The translations under genes and the position numbers were made by a program. 64,000 nt of DNA, from contig OZ038510.1 in the NCBI GenBank assembly GCA_964036315.1, positions 79,348,349-79,412,348 on the forward strand. The letters are read 5' to 3'. Position 1 is the stretch's first letter; every line of letters begins with the position of its first letter. Shown here piece by piece: positions 35,601-46,860 of this stretch. Source of the DNA: Acanthosepion esculentum. Taxonomy: Eukaryota > Mollusca > Cephalopoda > Sepiida > Sepiidae. The notes beneath the pieces were generated by a model. The model saw only the letters and a program-made list of their open reading frames with translations, did no database searches and was not told the origin of the DNA.

Positions 35601-38100
35601 CAATTACCAACAATACATTTTATAGTAGAAATTCCAATGTATCTTATAGCAAAATGACCAACAATACATTTTATATTAGAATTACCAACAATACATTTTA
35701 TAGTAGAAATTCCAATGTATCTTATAGCAAAATGACCAACAATACATTTTATAGTAGAATTACCAACAATACATTTTATAGTAGAAATTCCAATGTATCT
35801 TATAGCAAAATGACCAACAATACATTTTATAGTAGAATTACCAACAATACATTTTATAGTAGAAATTCCAATGTATCTTATAGCAAAATGACCAACAATA
35901 CATTTTATAGTAGAATTACCAACAATACATTTTATAGTAGAAATTCCAATGTATCTTATAGCAAAATGACCAACAATACATTTTATATTAGAATTACCAA
36001 CAATACATTTTATAGTAGAAATTCCAATGTATCTTATAGCAAAATGACCAACAATACATTTTATAGTAGAATTACCAACAATACATTTTATAGTAGAAAT
36101 TCCAATGTATCTTATAGCAAAATGACCAACAATACATTTTATAGTAGAATTACCAACAATACATTTTATAGTAGAAATTCCAATGTATCTTATAGCAAAA
36201 TGACCAACAATACATTTTATATTAGAATTACCAACAATACATTTTATAGTAGAAATTCCAATGTATCTTATAGCAAAATGACCAACAATACATTTTATAT
36301 TAGAATTACCAACAATACATTTTATAGTAGAAATTCCAATGTATCTTATAGCAAAATGACCAACAATACATTTTATAGTAGAATTACCAACAATACATTT
36401 TATAGTAGAAATTCCAATGTATCTTATAGCAAAATGACCAACAATACATTTTATAGTAGAATTACCAACAATACATTTTATAGTAGAAATTCCAATGTAT
36501 CTTATAGCAAAATGACCAACAATACATTTTATAGTAGAATTACCAACAATACATTTTATAGTAGAAATTCCAATGTATCTTATAGCAAAATGACCAACAA
36601 TACATTTTATAGTAGAATTACCAACAATACATTTTATAGTAGAAATTCCAATGTATCTTATAGCAAAATGACCAACAATACATTTTATATTAGAATTACC
36701 AACAATACATTTTATAGTAGAAATTCCAATGTATCTTATAGCAAAATGACCAACAATACATTTTATAGTAGAATTACCAACAATACATTTTATAGTAGAA
36801 ATTCCAATGTATCTTATAGCAAAATGACCAACAATACATTTTATAGTAGAATTACCAACAATACATTTTATAGTAGAAATTCCAATGTATCTTATAGCAA
36901 AATGACCAACAATACATTTTATAGTAGAATTACCAACAATACATTTTATAGTAGAAATTCCAATGTATCTTATAGCAAAATGACCAACAATACATTTTAT
37001 ATTAGAATTACCAACAATACATTTTATAGTAGAAATTCCAATGTATCTTATAGCAAAATGACCAACAATACATTTTATAGTAGAATTACCAACAATACAT
37101 TTTATAGTAGAAATTCCAATGTATCTTATAGCAAAATGACCAACAATACATTTTATATTAGAATTACCAACAATACATTTTATAGTAGAAATTCCAATGT
37201 ATCTTATAGCAAAATGACCAACAATACATTTTATAGTAGAATTACCAACAATACATTTTATAGTAGAAATTCCAATGTATCTTATAGCAAAATGACCAAC
37301 AATACATTTTATATTAGAATTACCAACAATACATTTTATAGTAGAAATTCCAATGTATCTTATAGCAAAATGACCAACAATACATTTTATATTAGAATTA
37401 CCAACAATACATTTTATAGTAGAAATTCCAATGTATCTTATAGCAAAATGACCAACAATACATTTTATAGTAGAATTACCAACAATACATTTTATAGTAG
37501 AAATTCCAATGTATCTTATAGCAAAATGACCAACAATACATTTTATAGTAGAATTACCAACAATACATTTTATAGTAGAAATTCCAATGTATCTTATAGC
37601 AAAATGACCAACAATACATTTTATAGTAGAATTACCAACAATACATTTTATAGTAGAAATTCCAATGTATCTTATAGCAAAATGACCAACAATACATTTT
37701 ATATTAGAATTACCAACAATACATTTTATAGTAGAAATTCCAATGTATCTTATAGCAAAATGACCAACAATACATTTTATAGTAGAATTACCAACAATAC
37801 ATTTTATAGTAGAAATTCCAATGTATCTTATAGCAAAATGACCAACAATACATTTTATAGTAGAATTACCAACAATACATTTTATAGTAGAAATTCCAAT
37901 GTATCTTATAGCAAAATGACCAACAATACATTTTATATTAGAATTACCAACAATACATTTTATAGTAGAAATTCCAATGTATCTTATAGCAAAATGACCA
38001 ACAATACATTTTATATTAGAATTACCAACAATACATTTTATAGTAGAAATTCCAATGTATCTTATAGCAAAATGACCAACAATACATTTTATAGTAGAAT
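35600..38100. repeat. 78-bp satellite array, 32 core units of three sub-units
   Basis: Each 78-bp unit is 27+27+24 bp: AAAATGACCAACAATACATT-TTATAGT, AGAATTACCAACAATACATT-TTATAGT and AGAAATTCCAATGTATCTTA-TAGC. The only recurrent variation is G or T in TTATAGTAG versus TTATATTAG at the first junction. Open frames on both strands (928 codons plus, 995 codons minus) follow from 78 being 3 x 26 and do not imply a protein. Confidence 0.97.
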
Positions 38101-38560
38101 TACCAACAATACATTTTATAGCAAAATGACCAACAATGCATTTTATAGCAAAATGACCAACAATACATTTTATAGTAGAATTACCAACAATACATTTTAT
38201 AGCAAAATGATCAACAATGCATTTTATAGCAAAATGACCAACAATACATTTTATAGTAGAATTACCAACAATACATTTTATAGCAAAATGTCCAACAATG
38301 CATTTTATAGAAAAATTGACCAACAATATATTTGATAGAAAAATGACCAACAATACATTTTTAGAGTAAAATGACCATCGTTATATAGTTTTAAAGCAAA
38401 GCCCCAAGCAATATATTTTATAGAAAAATGTCCAACAAAACATTTTATATCAGAATGACCAACGATACATTTGATAGCAAATTGACCAACAATACATTTT
38501 TATAGTAACATGACCATCGATATATAGTTTTAAAGCAAATTCCCAAGCAATAACCCAACC
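38101..38560. repeat. Diverged right flank of the 78-bp array
   Basis: Two-sub-unit periodicity (CAACAATGCATTTTATAGCA alternating with TTTTATAGTAGAATTACC) decaying into the same GATATATAGTTTTAAAGC type seen on the left flank. Confidence 0.8.
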
Positions 38561-39984
38561 CAAGAGATGTTGACATGCTGCTAAACAAAACCAACATATT
38601 ATAGAATGAATATGTAAATTCGTATTAATTGAAATTACGCTCAATGATGTTTTTTATTTACTTTCCTTTAATAAAGTTATGTGAAATTTAAAACTGATGA
38701 GATTAAAATCGAAAATTAATTTCCCCTTATCCTTTCGTCATTCAAATACAATATTCGCTTATAATTTAAAAAAATGTTTAAATATATTTGCTTTCATTTA
38801 ATAAAAAAAATATTTAAAAAATGTTTGCCTTCATTTTTATCGTATACAAATGGGCGATTTAGGGCGTTCTATGAGTAACAGACAAATTCGAATTGAAAAA
38901 AAAAGAAAGAAAGAAAAGAGAAAAAAAGCGAGACTTGATCTGTTCTCTTTCTCATCGTGTCTCAAACATTGTGGGGTGATAAGACCTCTCATCTCTCCTA
39001 GCCGTCTATTTTCTTTCAGAATAGCAAGTTTATGGACACAATGAAATCAAGCGGAAATGAACTGGCGCGCTTTTGTATTACGTACCGGTCCGACCAGCCA
39101 GTCCCCATGGCACCTATTATCAACACCAAGGGCAGGAAATCCGCTCTTGTATCTTGAATATCAGCCAACGCTGTTCGTCTTCTGAAGCAACCAAACTTGG
39201 TAAAGTTTATTCTTGCAGACGCAGAGGAAATGGCAGCGATAGTGTTACCCCGTACATCGATTCCAGGGCCGAATTAATCTGCATTTTGGAGTTAATGTTG
39301 ATAAGAAAATTCCTGAATATTTGTCAGTCGATCAAGCTGAGAGATAGTCCAGGCAAAGGATAGATCTTCGTTACAAGTTCAGTGGATGACAGTTTAGAAA
39401 TCAATGTTCCGTTGAAATGGAGTTACTACTGAAGGGTACAGATTCTTAGAACCGAATCATTAAAAGGAAAAACAAAAAGAAACTCGCATTAAAAAAATTA
39501 AAATAAATTTCAGATGAAGACGAATATTAAGGAAAACATTAAAACACAATCTAAAAGAAGAAAGTAATAGTGAATAAATAATTTGCATGGACGCATTAAT
39601 ACGTCTGGGTCGGCGAGAGCTGAACATTTATTAAACAATCCTGGGTATGACGATAAACTACATCCGGCAGCAAGGACACTGATCGGGAGGTTTTGAAAAA
39701 CGTAGAACCACCTCTCAGTTGCTGTTGTTTCCAGGCCCACTGTGACCCGGGGTGGTAGCACCTGTTAGGATCCTAGCTATGAGAAAATAGTTAACTTCAA
39801 AACTGTGGTCAAAACACTTTGAAAGTATAAACATTTTTATAGTAAGAATATCATCAATACGTTTTCATAGTAAAAAAGAAAAAAAAAAAATCAGAAATTT
39901 ATCCCGTAAACAATATTGGCGGACTCATGCGAATCCGGGAAAAAATAAGAAAAAAAATAAAATTTAAACAAAGAAGTATTTTTA
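38561..39984. other. Intergenic, nothing recognised
   Basis: AT-rich then mixed. 39060-39440 has somewhat higher complexity and could be a decayed coding fragment (an interrupted frame reads GVNVDKKIPEYLSVDQAE), but I cannot assign it. Confidence 0.3.
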
Positions 39985-40760
39985 AAGCAAGTTCACCTCA
40001 GGCAAGTCAGTAAAGCCACTAAGATACAAGGGCTTACTGGCTGTGGAAGAGTTAGAAAACAGAACCAAAGGAAGAGTAATCAGGAGGACAGCAGATACCG
40101 ATTGGCATTGTCTTTACATTTTTAAGGTTAATGTTGACTGGAAAGCATGAAGTCGGAAGAGATTTCCACAAGCGAGAAGTGCGAGAGAAGAAACTATTAG
40201 CATAGAACTTACGGTTACATTTAGCCATTTCAGGTGCAAATTAATGATACCTTTTTTGCCAATTTAGTACTGTGCTTAAATTCATAAAGTCTAGGTACCA
40301 AAGCTCTATCCGAAGAATTACCATGAAAATATTTCTAGAAAAGGCACAGAAAGACAAGCTTACGTCGATGGGAAGGTGACTGAAGCTGAAACGCCAGGTC
40401 AGGACCAATAATATTGCGGATTTTCCTTTCGATTTTTATCGAGAATCTCTAGATATACAGCCGGAGCAGCGGACCATATGTGGCGGCAATGTTCAAAGCG
40501 TAGATGAATAGTAGATTTATCGATACGTAAGATAGATTCTAGAAAGAAAAATGGCCTCGAACAACACAGTGAACCAGCTTTCTTAGCAGCGGACATAGCA
40601 AAGGATTCAATGTAGTCTTTTCACTTCATATCAGTGGAGAATGATAAACTGACAAGGGGCAACGAGTCACTCTCCTGGCGGTTAGTATCATTTCTTCAAG
40701 ACGTTACTGCATGATGTAATCTTACAATAAGTGGGGCTTTCAAACAAGATAAATATATGT
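39985..40760 (-). pseudogene. LINE family 1, RT C-terminal part and 3' end
   Basis: On the minus strand 40399-40690 encodes DYIESFAMSAAKKAGSLCC, then FFFLESILRIDKSTIHLRFE, HCRHIWSAAP, and YLEILDKNRKENPQYYW. This is the thumb/C-terminal region of jockey/CR1-type LINE ORF2, with the usual Y/H-C-x-HIW signature. The C-terminal tail (LSSxVPRLYEFK, AKCNRKFYANSFFSRTSRLW-like) follows to about 39985 with frameshifts. The RT catalytic domain is not in the window. Confidence 0.75.
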
Positions 40761-40913
40761 AGGCAAACAATTTGTTGTATCCCTAAAGAGGTTACAAACA
40801 GACAAAGGTGGTACTTGAGTGAAGGAACAGCACGTAGATGAAAGAAGAGAGGTTTATTGTAAAAGAGAATACATTACTGAAAGACAGGGAATCGGGTGGC
40901 AGGCTAGTAATTT

Positions 40914-41645
40914 CCGAAGCAAGGTTATTTACCTTTACCCCCCCGCGAAGCAGGATGTGGCACAAGGCCGTTTTTTAATGCGGGGTAAATCCGAGCCCGT
41001 AGGCTCGGTGGAAAAATTTCCCCTAGACTCCGTAAAAGCGGGTTCGGATGGCTGTCTACCACTCCAGACGAGACTCAGCCCTTCGGCATAGCCTTGTCCG
41101 GGTTCCTCTAAAGCCCAAAGCAGAGAGTTCGACTTGCTTACGAATCTCCAACTAATTCCCGAAGCAAGGATATTTGCCAACCGCCCCACGCGGTCAGATT
41201 TAGCACAAGGTCGAATTTAACATGGTGTATCCGAGCCCGTAGCCTCGGGCAAAAAAATTCCCCGTAGACCCCGTAAAAAAACGGGGTCGGGTAGCTGTTT
41301 ACCACCCCAGACGAGACTCTGCCCTTCGGCATAGCCTCGTTTGGATTACACCCTGCCCGAAGGCGCAGAGTTCGACAAGCACAGCTGGAGACGAATTGTC
41401 CCGAAGCAAGGATATTTGCTAACCGCACCACGCGGTCAGATGTGGCCCAAGGCCGAATTTAACGTAGGGTAACTGAGCCCGTAGGTTCGGGAAAAATTTC
41501 CCCGTAGACCCCATAAAAAACGGGGTCGGGTAGCTGTCTACCACCCCAGATGAGACATTGCCCTTCGGCACAGCCTTGTCTGGGTTCCTCTCTGCCCGAC
41601 GGCAGATAGTTCGACAAGCACAGCTGGAGACGACTAATTGCCCAA
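40914..41645. repeat. GC-rich 242-bp direct repeat, three copies, with conserved hairpins
   Basis: Copies start at 40914 (CCGAAGCAAGG), 41159 and 41401; spacing 245 and 242. Each holds a hairpin CCGAGCC-CGTA-GGCTCGG, a second hairpin GACCCCGT-AAAA-ACGGGGTC, a TGCC-CTTC-GGCA loop and the terminal GCAGAGTTCGACAAGC. Helices are kept by wobble changes between copies. A fourth copy lies inverted at 53884-54118. Function unknown. GAGTTCGAC could be a Pol III B-box remnant. Confidence 0.85.
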
Positions 41646-41991
41646 GCGAGCCCCAGGTATATCCTGTGCTCACTATATATAGCTACTGATGTAGTCAGTC
41701 CACATAGGCGATAGGGAGTGTGGGACATTCCATTGCAACACAATTCAAATATATTGGCTCGATTATCAGCGAAAAGGACTTAATAAAAGACATTATTGTA
41801 AGTGATGTATAAAGTATAAAGATCCGACTATTTTTTGTAATGTACATATACTCATTCTGGTTCGTACGAAATCAAAAGCACATTTCATATATCCTCCCTT
41901 TGATACAATTTCAATACGCTTGCTTCCCCCCCCCCCTTCACGTTGTGTGTTTATTTATTTTAAATAATAAAGTGTTAGGAAATTATTTAGC

Positions 41992-42041
41992 CCGAATCAC
42001 CTGAAGATACCGAAAGGTTGAAACCAAGGTAGCATGATCGG
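41992..42041 (+). ncRNA. Hammerhead-ribozyme-like motif
   Basis: CTGAAGA (42001-42007), stem II TACC-GAAA-GGTT (ACC/GGT; the pair next to the core is T-T), GAAA (42020-42023), a very short stem III (AC/GT or ACC/GGT), cleavage triplet GTA (42029-42031). Stem I is C-G, then ATCA/TGAT and CCG/CGG with small bulges. Type I topology. It sits directly left of a (TA)n tract. The short stem III and T-T pair make activity doubtful. Confidence 0.55.
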
Positions 42042-42056
42042 CTGATCTAATTTTTT

Positions 42057-42057
<1 letters not shown>

Positions 42058-42122
<65 letters not shown>

Positions 42123-42322
42123 TGAACATAGAAGTCAACACTTAGAGGCGACAGTCTGTTTCATGCTAGACGCAACCGTCAGGCCTGACGATTGTGTCTA
42201 GCATGAAACAGACTGTCGCCTCTAAGCGTTGACTTCTATGTTCACTTTTATATTTACACACGCTCTATCTCTGACATTGACCACTTTATCTCATAAATAT
42301 AGCACATCTTAAGACTATATTT

Positions 42323-42409
<87 letters not shown>

Positions 42410-42410
42410 C
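42058..42410 (+). mobile_element. (TA)n-flanked foldback element, copy D (complete)
   Basis: (TA)n (42058-42118), inverted arms of about 66 bp (42118-42183 and 42184-42250, meeting at GTCAGGCCTGAC), tail with CATTGACCACTTTA (42275-42288), then (TA)n(TG)n to 42410. On the plus strand: stem I AGGC (42181-42184)/GCCT (42218-42221), CTGACGA (42185-42191), stem II TTGT/GCAT, GAAA (42205-42208), cleavage GTC (42215-42217). The minus-strand arm carries CTGACGG. It is the most complete member of the family. Confidence 0.85.
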
Positions 42411-42643
42411 TCTTGAAAAAATTAGTTGAGCTCTCTGGGGAAGGAAATGTGAGTTTGTAAACAGTGACTATTACGGCTGATAATGCAAGACTTCGGTAAA
42501 GCGAATTGAGTCCTCTCGGTCACTGTGTGTTTATCTGAAAATAAATACGCTTAAAATTCACCTTCTTCCCTGCCGTGCGCCAACGGCTTAGGGGTAAAAT
42601 TTTCGACTGACGCCAACTCGATCTTAGCTAGATGCAACCGGAC
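42411..42643. other. Unassigned, upstream of a hammerhead
   Basis: Contains GACGCCAACTCGATCTTAGC, which parallels the B-box-like sequence upstream of 7240. The same short composite element may therefore be present at both loci. Confidence 0.35.
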
Positions 42644-42695
42644 GTCTAGCCACACCGATGAGCTGTGATACAGCGAAACAGTCTGTCTGTGGATG

Positions 42696-42697
<2 letters not shown>
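42644..42697 (+). ncRNA. Hammerhead ribozyme with one core change (U4C)
   Basis: Outer stem I GTC (42644-42646)/GAC (42695-42697), inner stem I CCACA (42650-42654)/TGTGG (42688-42692), core CCGATGA (42655-42661; CTGATGA expected), stem II GCTGT (42662-42666)/ACAGC (42670-42674), GAAA (42675-42678), stem III ACA/TGT (42678-42680 with 42684-42686), cleavage C at 42687. The helices are complete and type I. The single U4-to-C substitution should weaken or abolish cleavage. It runs straight into (TA)n. Confidence 0.7.

Positions 42698-42771
<74 letters not shown>
42698..42771. repeat. (TA)n microsatellite
   Basis: About 36 TA repeats with one TGTATA interruption. Confidence 0.97.
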
Positions 42772-42889
42772 ATGGACGTCATTATTTTAACTTGAGGGGA
42801 AGCTTTCAGCCGACACTTTTTCAACAGTTGATCGCAGCAGGAAACGATCAAAGATACATTAGTAAATTACAATTTTTTAATGGAATTTA

Positions 42890-43600
42890 ATCGGATGTTA
42901 AAGAATAAGAAAACAATAGAAGTGTAATCAGGAAGATAGTAGATAACGATTGACATTGCATTTAAATTTTCGAAGATCAAAGTTGGCCGGAAGGCACAGA
43001 GCGGTGAGAGACGCGAAGTTCGAGAAAAGAAACTGTTAGCATAGAACTTACGGTTACATCTAGCCATTTCAACTGTAAAATGATGAGACCTAGCTGCCAA
43101 TCTAGTACTGCTCTTAAATTCATAAAGTCTAGGTACCAAAGAGGATAGCTCATCAGAACAATTACCATGAACATACTTATCAGATTAAGAAACTGTTAGC
43201 ATAGAACTTATGGTTACATCTAGCCATTTCAACTGTAAATTGATGAGACCTAGCTGCCAATCTAGTACTGCTCTTAAATTCATAAAGTCTAGGTACCAAA
43301 GAGGAAAGCTCATCAAAACAATTACCATGAACATACTTATCAGATTAAGAAACTGTTTGCATAGAACTTACGGTTACGTCTAACCAATTCAACTGCAAAT
43401 TGATGAGACCTAGCTGCCAATCTAGTACTTCGCATAAATTCAAAAAGACTAGGCACATTGGCGAAGAGCTCATCCGAACAATTACCATGAAAATATTTAT
43501 AGAAAAGTCACAAGGAGGCAATTTTACAGTGGTGGGAAAGTGACAAGATGCCAGATTAGGACCAATAATATTGCTGATTCTTATTTCGATTTTATAAATA
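42890..43600 (-). mobile_element. LINE family 1 3' end with 160-bp tandem amplification
   Basis: The minus strand encodes SSLVPRLYEFKSSTRLAARS, HHFTVEMARCNRKFYANSFF and SRTSRL. A 160-bp segment (AACTGTTAGCATAGAACTTA at 43031 and 43191; AACTGTTTGC variant at 43351) covering this C-terminal coding block is present almost three times in tandem. Confidence 0.75.
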
Positions 43601-43870
43601 CGTTTTTTTTAAATACCAGTAAAAAAAATTAGTAATATCTGTCTATATTTCTGAGATGAGGTATTATGTACATTATTTACATTATTCGGACTATTGTCCT
43701 CATCTTTGTGTGCATATTTATTACAACGTTTCGGCCGTTGTACGCTCCGGCCTTCTTCAGGTGGTTGGAATGTCGAACTGAACTCTTTATTTCGCTCACT
43801 GGGGTAGACTGTTCTAGTTCCACGTGCCATGTTTAATGGATGTCAGTTATCAGTTATATCCTGTTAATTC
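43601..43870. other. Dispersed-repeat fragment with CTGAAGA/GAAAC motif
   Basis: Minus strand 43725-43765 shows CTGAAGA, GGCCG/CGGCC and GAAACG, but stem I does not form. Adjacent ACAAAGATGAGGACAATAGTCC also occurs right of the 42-bp array (34946) and near 51998, so it is a dispersed repeat. Confidence 0.4.
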
Positions 43871-43874
43871 CCCT

Positions 43875-43965
43875 CTGAAAGTTCTCCATTGAACTCACAC
43901 TCTTTGGGTCCTGTCACTGGATCTAACCAACGCCTTTATCCACTGTGCCATGTGTCCTTGTCTTC
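43875..43965 (-). mobile_element. tRNA-derived SINE head
   Basis: The minus strand begins GGACACATGGCACAGTGGAT (A box TGGCACAGTGG) and about 50 nt later has GTGTGAGTTCAATGGAG (B box). This is the Pol III promoter layout of a tRNA-derived SINE. Confidence 0.65.
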
Positions 43966-44157
43966 AGCTATCATTTTTACCAGTGCTCATATTTATTCTG
44001 TTATTTCGGTTTTTACCAGAGCTCATATTGCGACTTTTGTTGTTATTATCGCTTTTCTCTGGCACTTCTTATTACTGGTTCCCATATTGCATTCATTTCT
44101 ATGCTTGGTCGGCTCAGGAGATTTTTGTGGTCTAGCATATGTGCTGATTCCTTAGGT

Positions 44158-44230
44158 TTACGAATTTTCCAGGTATTGAACTGACGCTCTAACTAAGACC
44201 TTTATCCACTGTGCCATGTGTCCTTGAGAA
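44158..44230 (-). mobile_element. tRNA-derived SINE head, second copy
   Basis: The same A box (ATGGCACAGTGGATAAAGG) and a B-box-like CAGTTCAATACCTGG on the minus strand. The flanking ACCATTTTTACCAGTGCTCA also recurs, so a local duplication is likely. Confidence 0.65.
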
Positions 44231-44672
44231 TATCTGTGTATGAATTTCTGGGTATTATAAACCTAATGTCTTCAGCAACCATTTTTACCAGTGCTCATAT
44301 TGCAATTTTTTCCTCTTATCATTGCAGTTTTTATCAATACTCCCAATAAAATTAAATCTCGACATTAAATAACCCATAAAGTGTTGATGTGCCGCTAAAC
44401 AAATAAATAAATAATTTATTAAACAACCATCAGTACTAAAAAGAGTAGGATTAATGTAATATCGGTGACAATGTGACAGTGGTCACAGGGAATAGGCAGT
44501 TATTGTCCTTGGTTCATGTAGACCCCCATCTAAAAATGACTCTGTGTCTTATCCTACCTTCGTGTGGCAGTCAGGTAAATAAAGTCAGTGTTTTTGGTCC
44601 TATAACTATGCACTCGGCATTAGCGGAGACTCACTTGGAATTTCATTTCAAGTTAGTGGAATCTTTTAAAAT

Positions 44673-45463
44673 TACCGTATTTAACGGCGTGTAAGACGCA
44701 CTTATTTATTTTTTTTTTTTACTAAAAATATCTTTTAAAATACCCCTACGCCTTATATGCCATATGTAGGTTTAAAATTCGCGATAGTCGGCCGAAATTA
44801 GCAACCTGGCAACTCCTATTAGCTTAGACATTAGAGTAACTGTCATATACCTATTGTCATTATTTAAAAGGCTATTACGTAGATTAAGTGTAATCATTAT
44901 ATTAATTTCATCACGTTTAATATTAGTATTTTGTTTCACTAAAATTATATGCAATAAATTGAAATTATATATTTGTAAAATATATTTGTTTCATTAATAT
45001 TTTCCGGTTGCATTGGTATAAATACAATCAGATTTTTTTTATCCTAATTATTCCACTAAGATTTTTTTTATCCTAATTATTCCACTAAGATTTTTTTTAT
45101 CCTAATTATTCCACTAAGACGTTTACAAGACGCAGGTTGTACAGATCATATAAAGGAAAATTTTTGACTGAATTTTAAGGGTAACTGTACTGTTTTGCTC
45201 AGTTGTAATAATTGCTTGATTTTTATTTTGTTTTCTTACCTGTGGATATAATAAAGTTTTTATAGGTTCGTGTTCTTTTTTTCCTATTTTTTCGTTTAAT
45301 TGTAATCAAGACTTGTTTAACCAAAATAATACCTCATAAATATAGTCTAGGTTGTACCATTTACTACTAATTTTACTAATTAGCAATTTTTTCTTGATTT
45401 GCCTTGCTGAAATTGGGGTGAGTCTTATATAACCGTGCGTTTTATATGCCGTCAAATACGGTA
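44673..45463. mobile_element. DNA transposon / MITE, 787 bp, TA target duplication
   Basis: Terminal inverted repeats: left CCGTATTTAACGGC-GTGTAAGACGCAC (44675-), right complement CCGTATTTGACGGC-ATATAAAACGCAC (ending 45461), 23 of 27 matching, each flanked by TA (44673-44674, 45462-45463). No transposase frame inside, so non-autonomous. Internal (44983-45120) three copies of GATTTTTTTTATCCTAATTA-TTCCACTAA. Superfamily not assigned; a TA duplication fits several. Confidence 0.75.
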
Positions 45464-45715
45464 AGCCTCTCCAGCCACTTCTCTATAAGCAGAAAAAAAG
45501 TGTTTGTCAGGTTTAAATGCAATTCGCTTTTAGTTGTTATTTATTTATTTATTGTCTAATGCCCTGTCTTTGGTGTTTGAGTCACTGTGCATATTTCTTG
45601 TCCTCGGTTGAGCCCCGATAAGGGAGGATCATAAGAACCACTTAAGCTGCCTTTTTTCTTAATTGTTTTGTATTTCAATATTACCACTCTACGGTAATGT
45701 CATTTTTTCCCAGGA

Positions 45716-45995
45716 ATTCAACAAAAGGAAACAAAGGGCAAAAATTAAACGGTCCGATGGGCATGCATACGAAGCTAAGTTAAAAATGATTAACGAAAAG
45801 AAAAACTATCCTATTCTAACCTCAATTGAGGGATTGATTATTTTTTACGGCTTATCAACCTTTGGGGGGGTTATTTAAAGCCGAAACATACTTTTGGATT
45901 GTAAGAGTAAGTTTGTTTTTTGTATGAATATTGAATTAACATTCGACACGAAAAGTTTTCTTTATTTTTGTTGTTATTATGAGATAACCGAGTTC
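45716..45995. repeat. Left copy of a 790-bp-spaced duplication
   Basis: GGCAAAAATTAAACGG, GATGGGCATGCATACGAAGC, AAAATGATTAACGAAAA and CTATCCTATTCTAACCT recur in order at 46506-46620. It contains a SINE 3' end (minus GTATGTTTCGGCTTTAAATA). Confidence 0.75.
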
Positions 45996-45999
45996 GAAT

Positions 46000-46240
46000 T
46001 CCAGTCGAATCCATTGCATTCACTTACGTACTAATACCCTTGGGAAAGGTATGAATCCTCTTCTTCTACCCCCAGCTACGGGTAAATAGCAGGACAGACC
46101 GGGTTCTATAGACTTGGATGGCAACTGGACTACCACAGAAAGAAATGGCAACCTACTGCGAGAAAAATTTGCCTCGTCAGTCATGTATCTAAAAGATACA
46201 TGATCGCATAAGCGTGTATCACGCATAACTGAATCGGATA
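46000..46240 (+). mobile_element. tRNA-derived SINE
   Basis: GAGTTCGAATTCCAGTCG (B box), CATTCACTTACGTACTAATA, CCCTTGGGAAAGGTATGAAT, AAATAGCAGGACAGAC. Its 3' portion contains the small hairpin ATGTATCT-AAA-AGATACAT. Confidence 0.75.
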
Positions 46241-46242
46241 GC

Positions 46243-46485
46243 CAAGTTCGAATTCCAGTCCATTAACATTGACTTACGTGCTAATATCCTTGGGAAAGGT
46301 ATGAATCCTCCTCTTCTCCCCTCAGCTATGGGTAAATAGCAGGACAAACTGGTTTCTCTAGCCTTGGATGGCAACTGGTCTACCAGAGAAAGAAATAGCA
46401 ACCTACTACGGAAAAAAATCTGCCTCGTCAGTCATGTATCGAAAGATACATGATCACCGAAGCGTGTATCACGCATGGCACATAT
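46243..46485 (+). mobile_element. tRNA-derived SINE, tandem second copy
   Basis: Repeats the preceding SINE block by block (AAGTTCGAATTCCAGTCC to GTGTATCACGCATGG), with about 10-15% divergence by eye. Confidence 0.75.
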
Positions 46486-46505
46486 CTAACAGAATTTTTT
46501 CCGGG

Positions 46506-46860
46506 AATTAAACAAAAGAAAAAGAAGGCAAAAATTAAACGGGCCGATGGGCATACCTACTAAGCTAAGTTTAAAATGATTAACGAAAAAGAATAACTAT
46601 CCTATTCTAACCTTAATTCAGTGATTGATTATTTTTTTACGGCGTATCAACATTTTTTGGGTTATTTAAAGTCGAAACATACTTTTGGATTGTAAGAGTA
46701 ATTTTGTTTTTCGATTGAATATTGCATTAACATTTTTCCAGATGCAAGTCATACTATTTAACCCATAGCTGGGGTGAAGACATGGATTCATACATTTCCC
46801 AAGGGTATTTGCGTATAACGAACCCAAATGGAATCTCCTAGTCCGGGTTGGACTGCCATG
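46506..46860 (-). mobile_element. Right copy of the duplication plus SINE (minus)
   Basis: 46506-46620 repeats 45716-45830. On the minus strand 46860-46615 follows the SINE body: TTCGTTATACGCAAATACCC, TTGGGAAATGTATGAATCC, CCCCAGCTATGGGTTAAATA, then AATAACCCAAAAAATG and an AATCAATCA tail. Confidence 0.7.

Noticed and set aside
35366..38353. 928- and 995-codon frames over the 78-bp array
   Set aside because: Same divisibility effect (78 = 3 x 26); repeats only.
39073..39363. 96-codon frame as a gene
   Set aside because: No recognisable domain. Frames break around it and composition is not distinctive.
43725..43765. CTGAAGA-GGCCG/CGGCC-GAAAC as a hammerhead
   Set aside because: An extra A lies between the core and stem II, and stem I strands do not pair. 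It may be a relic, but not supportable alone.
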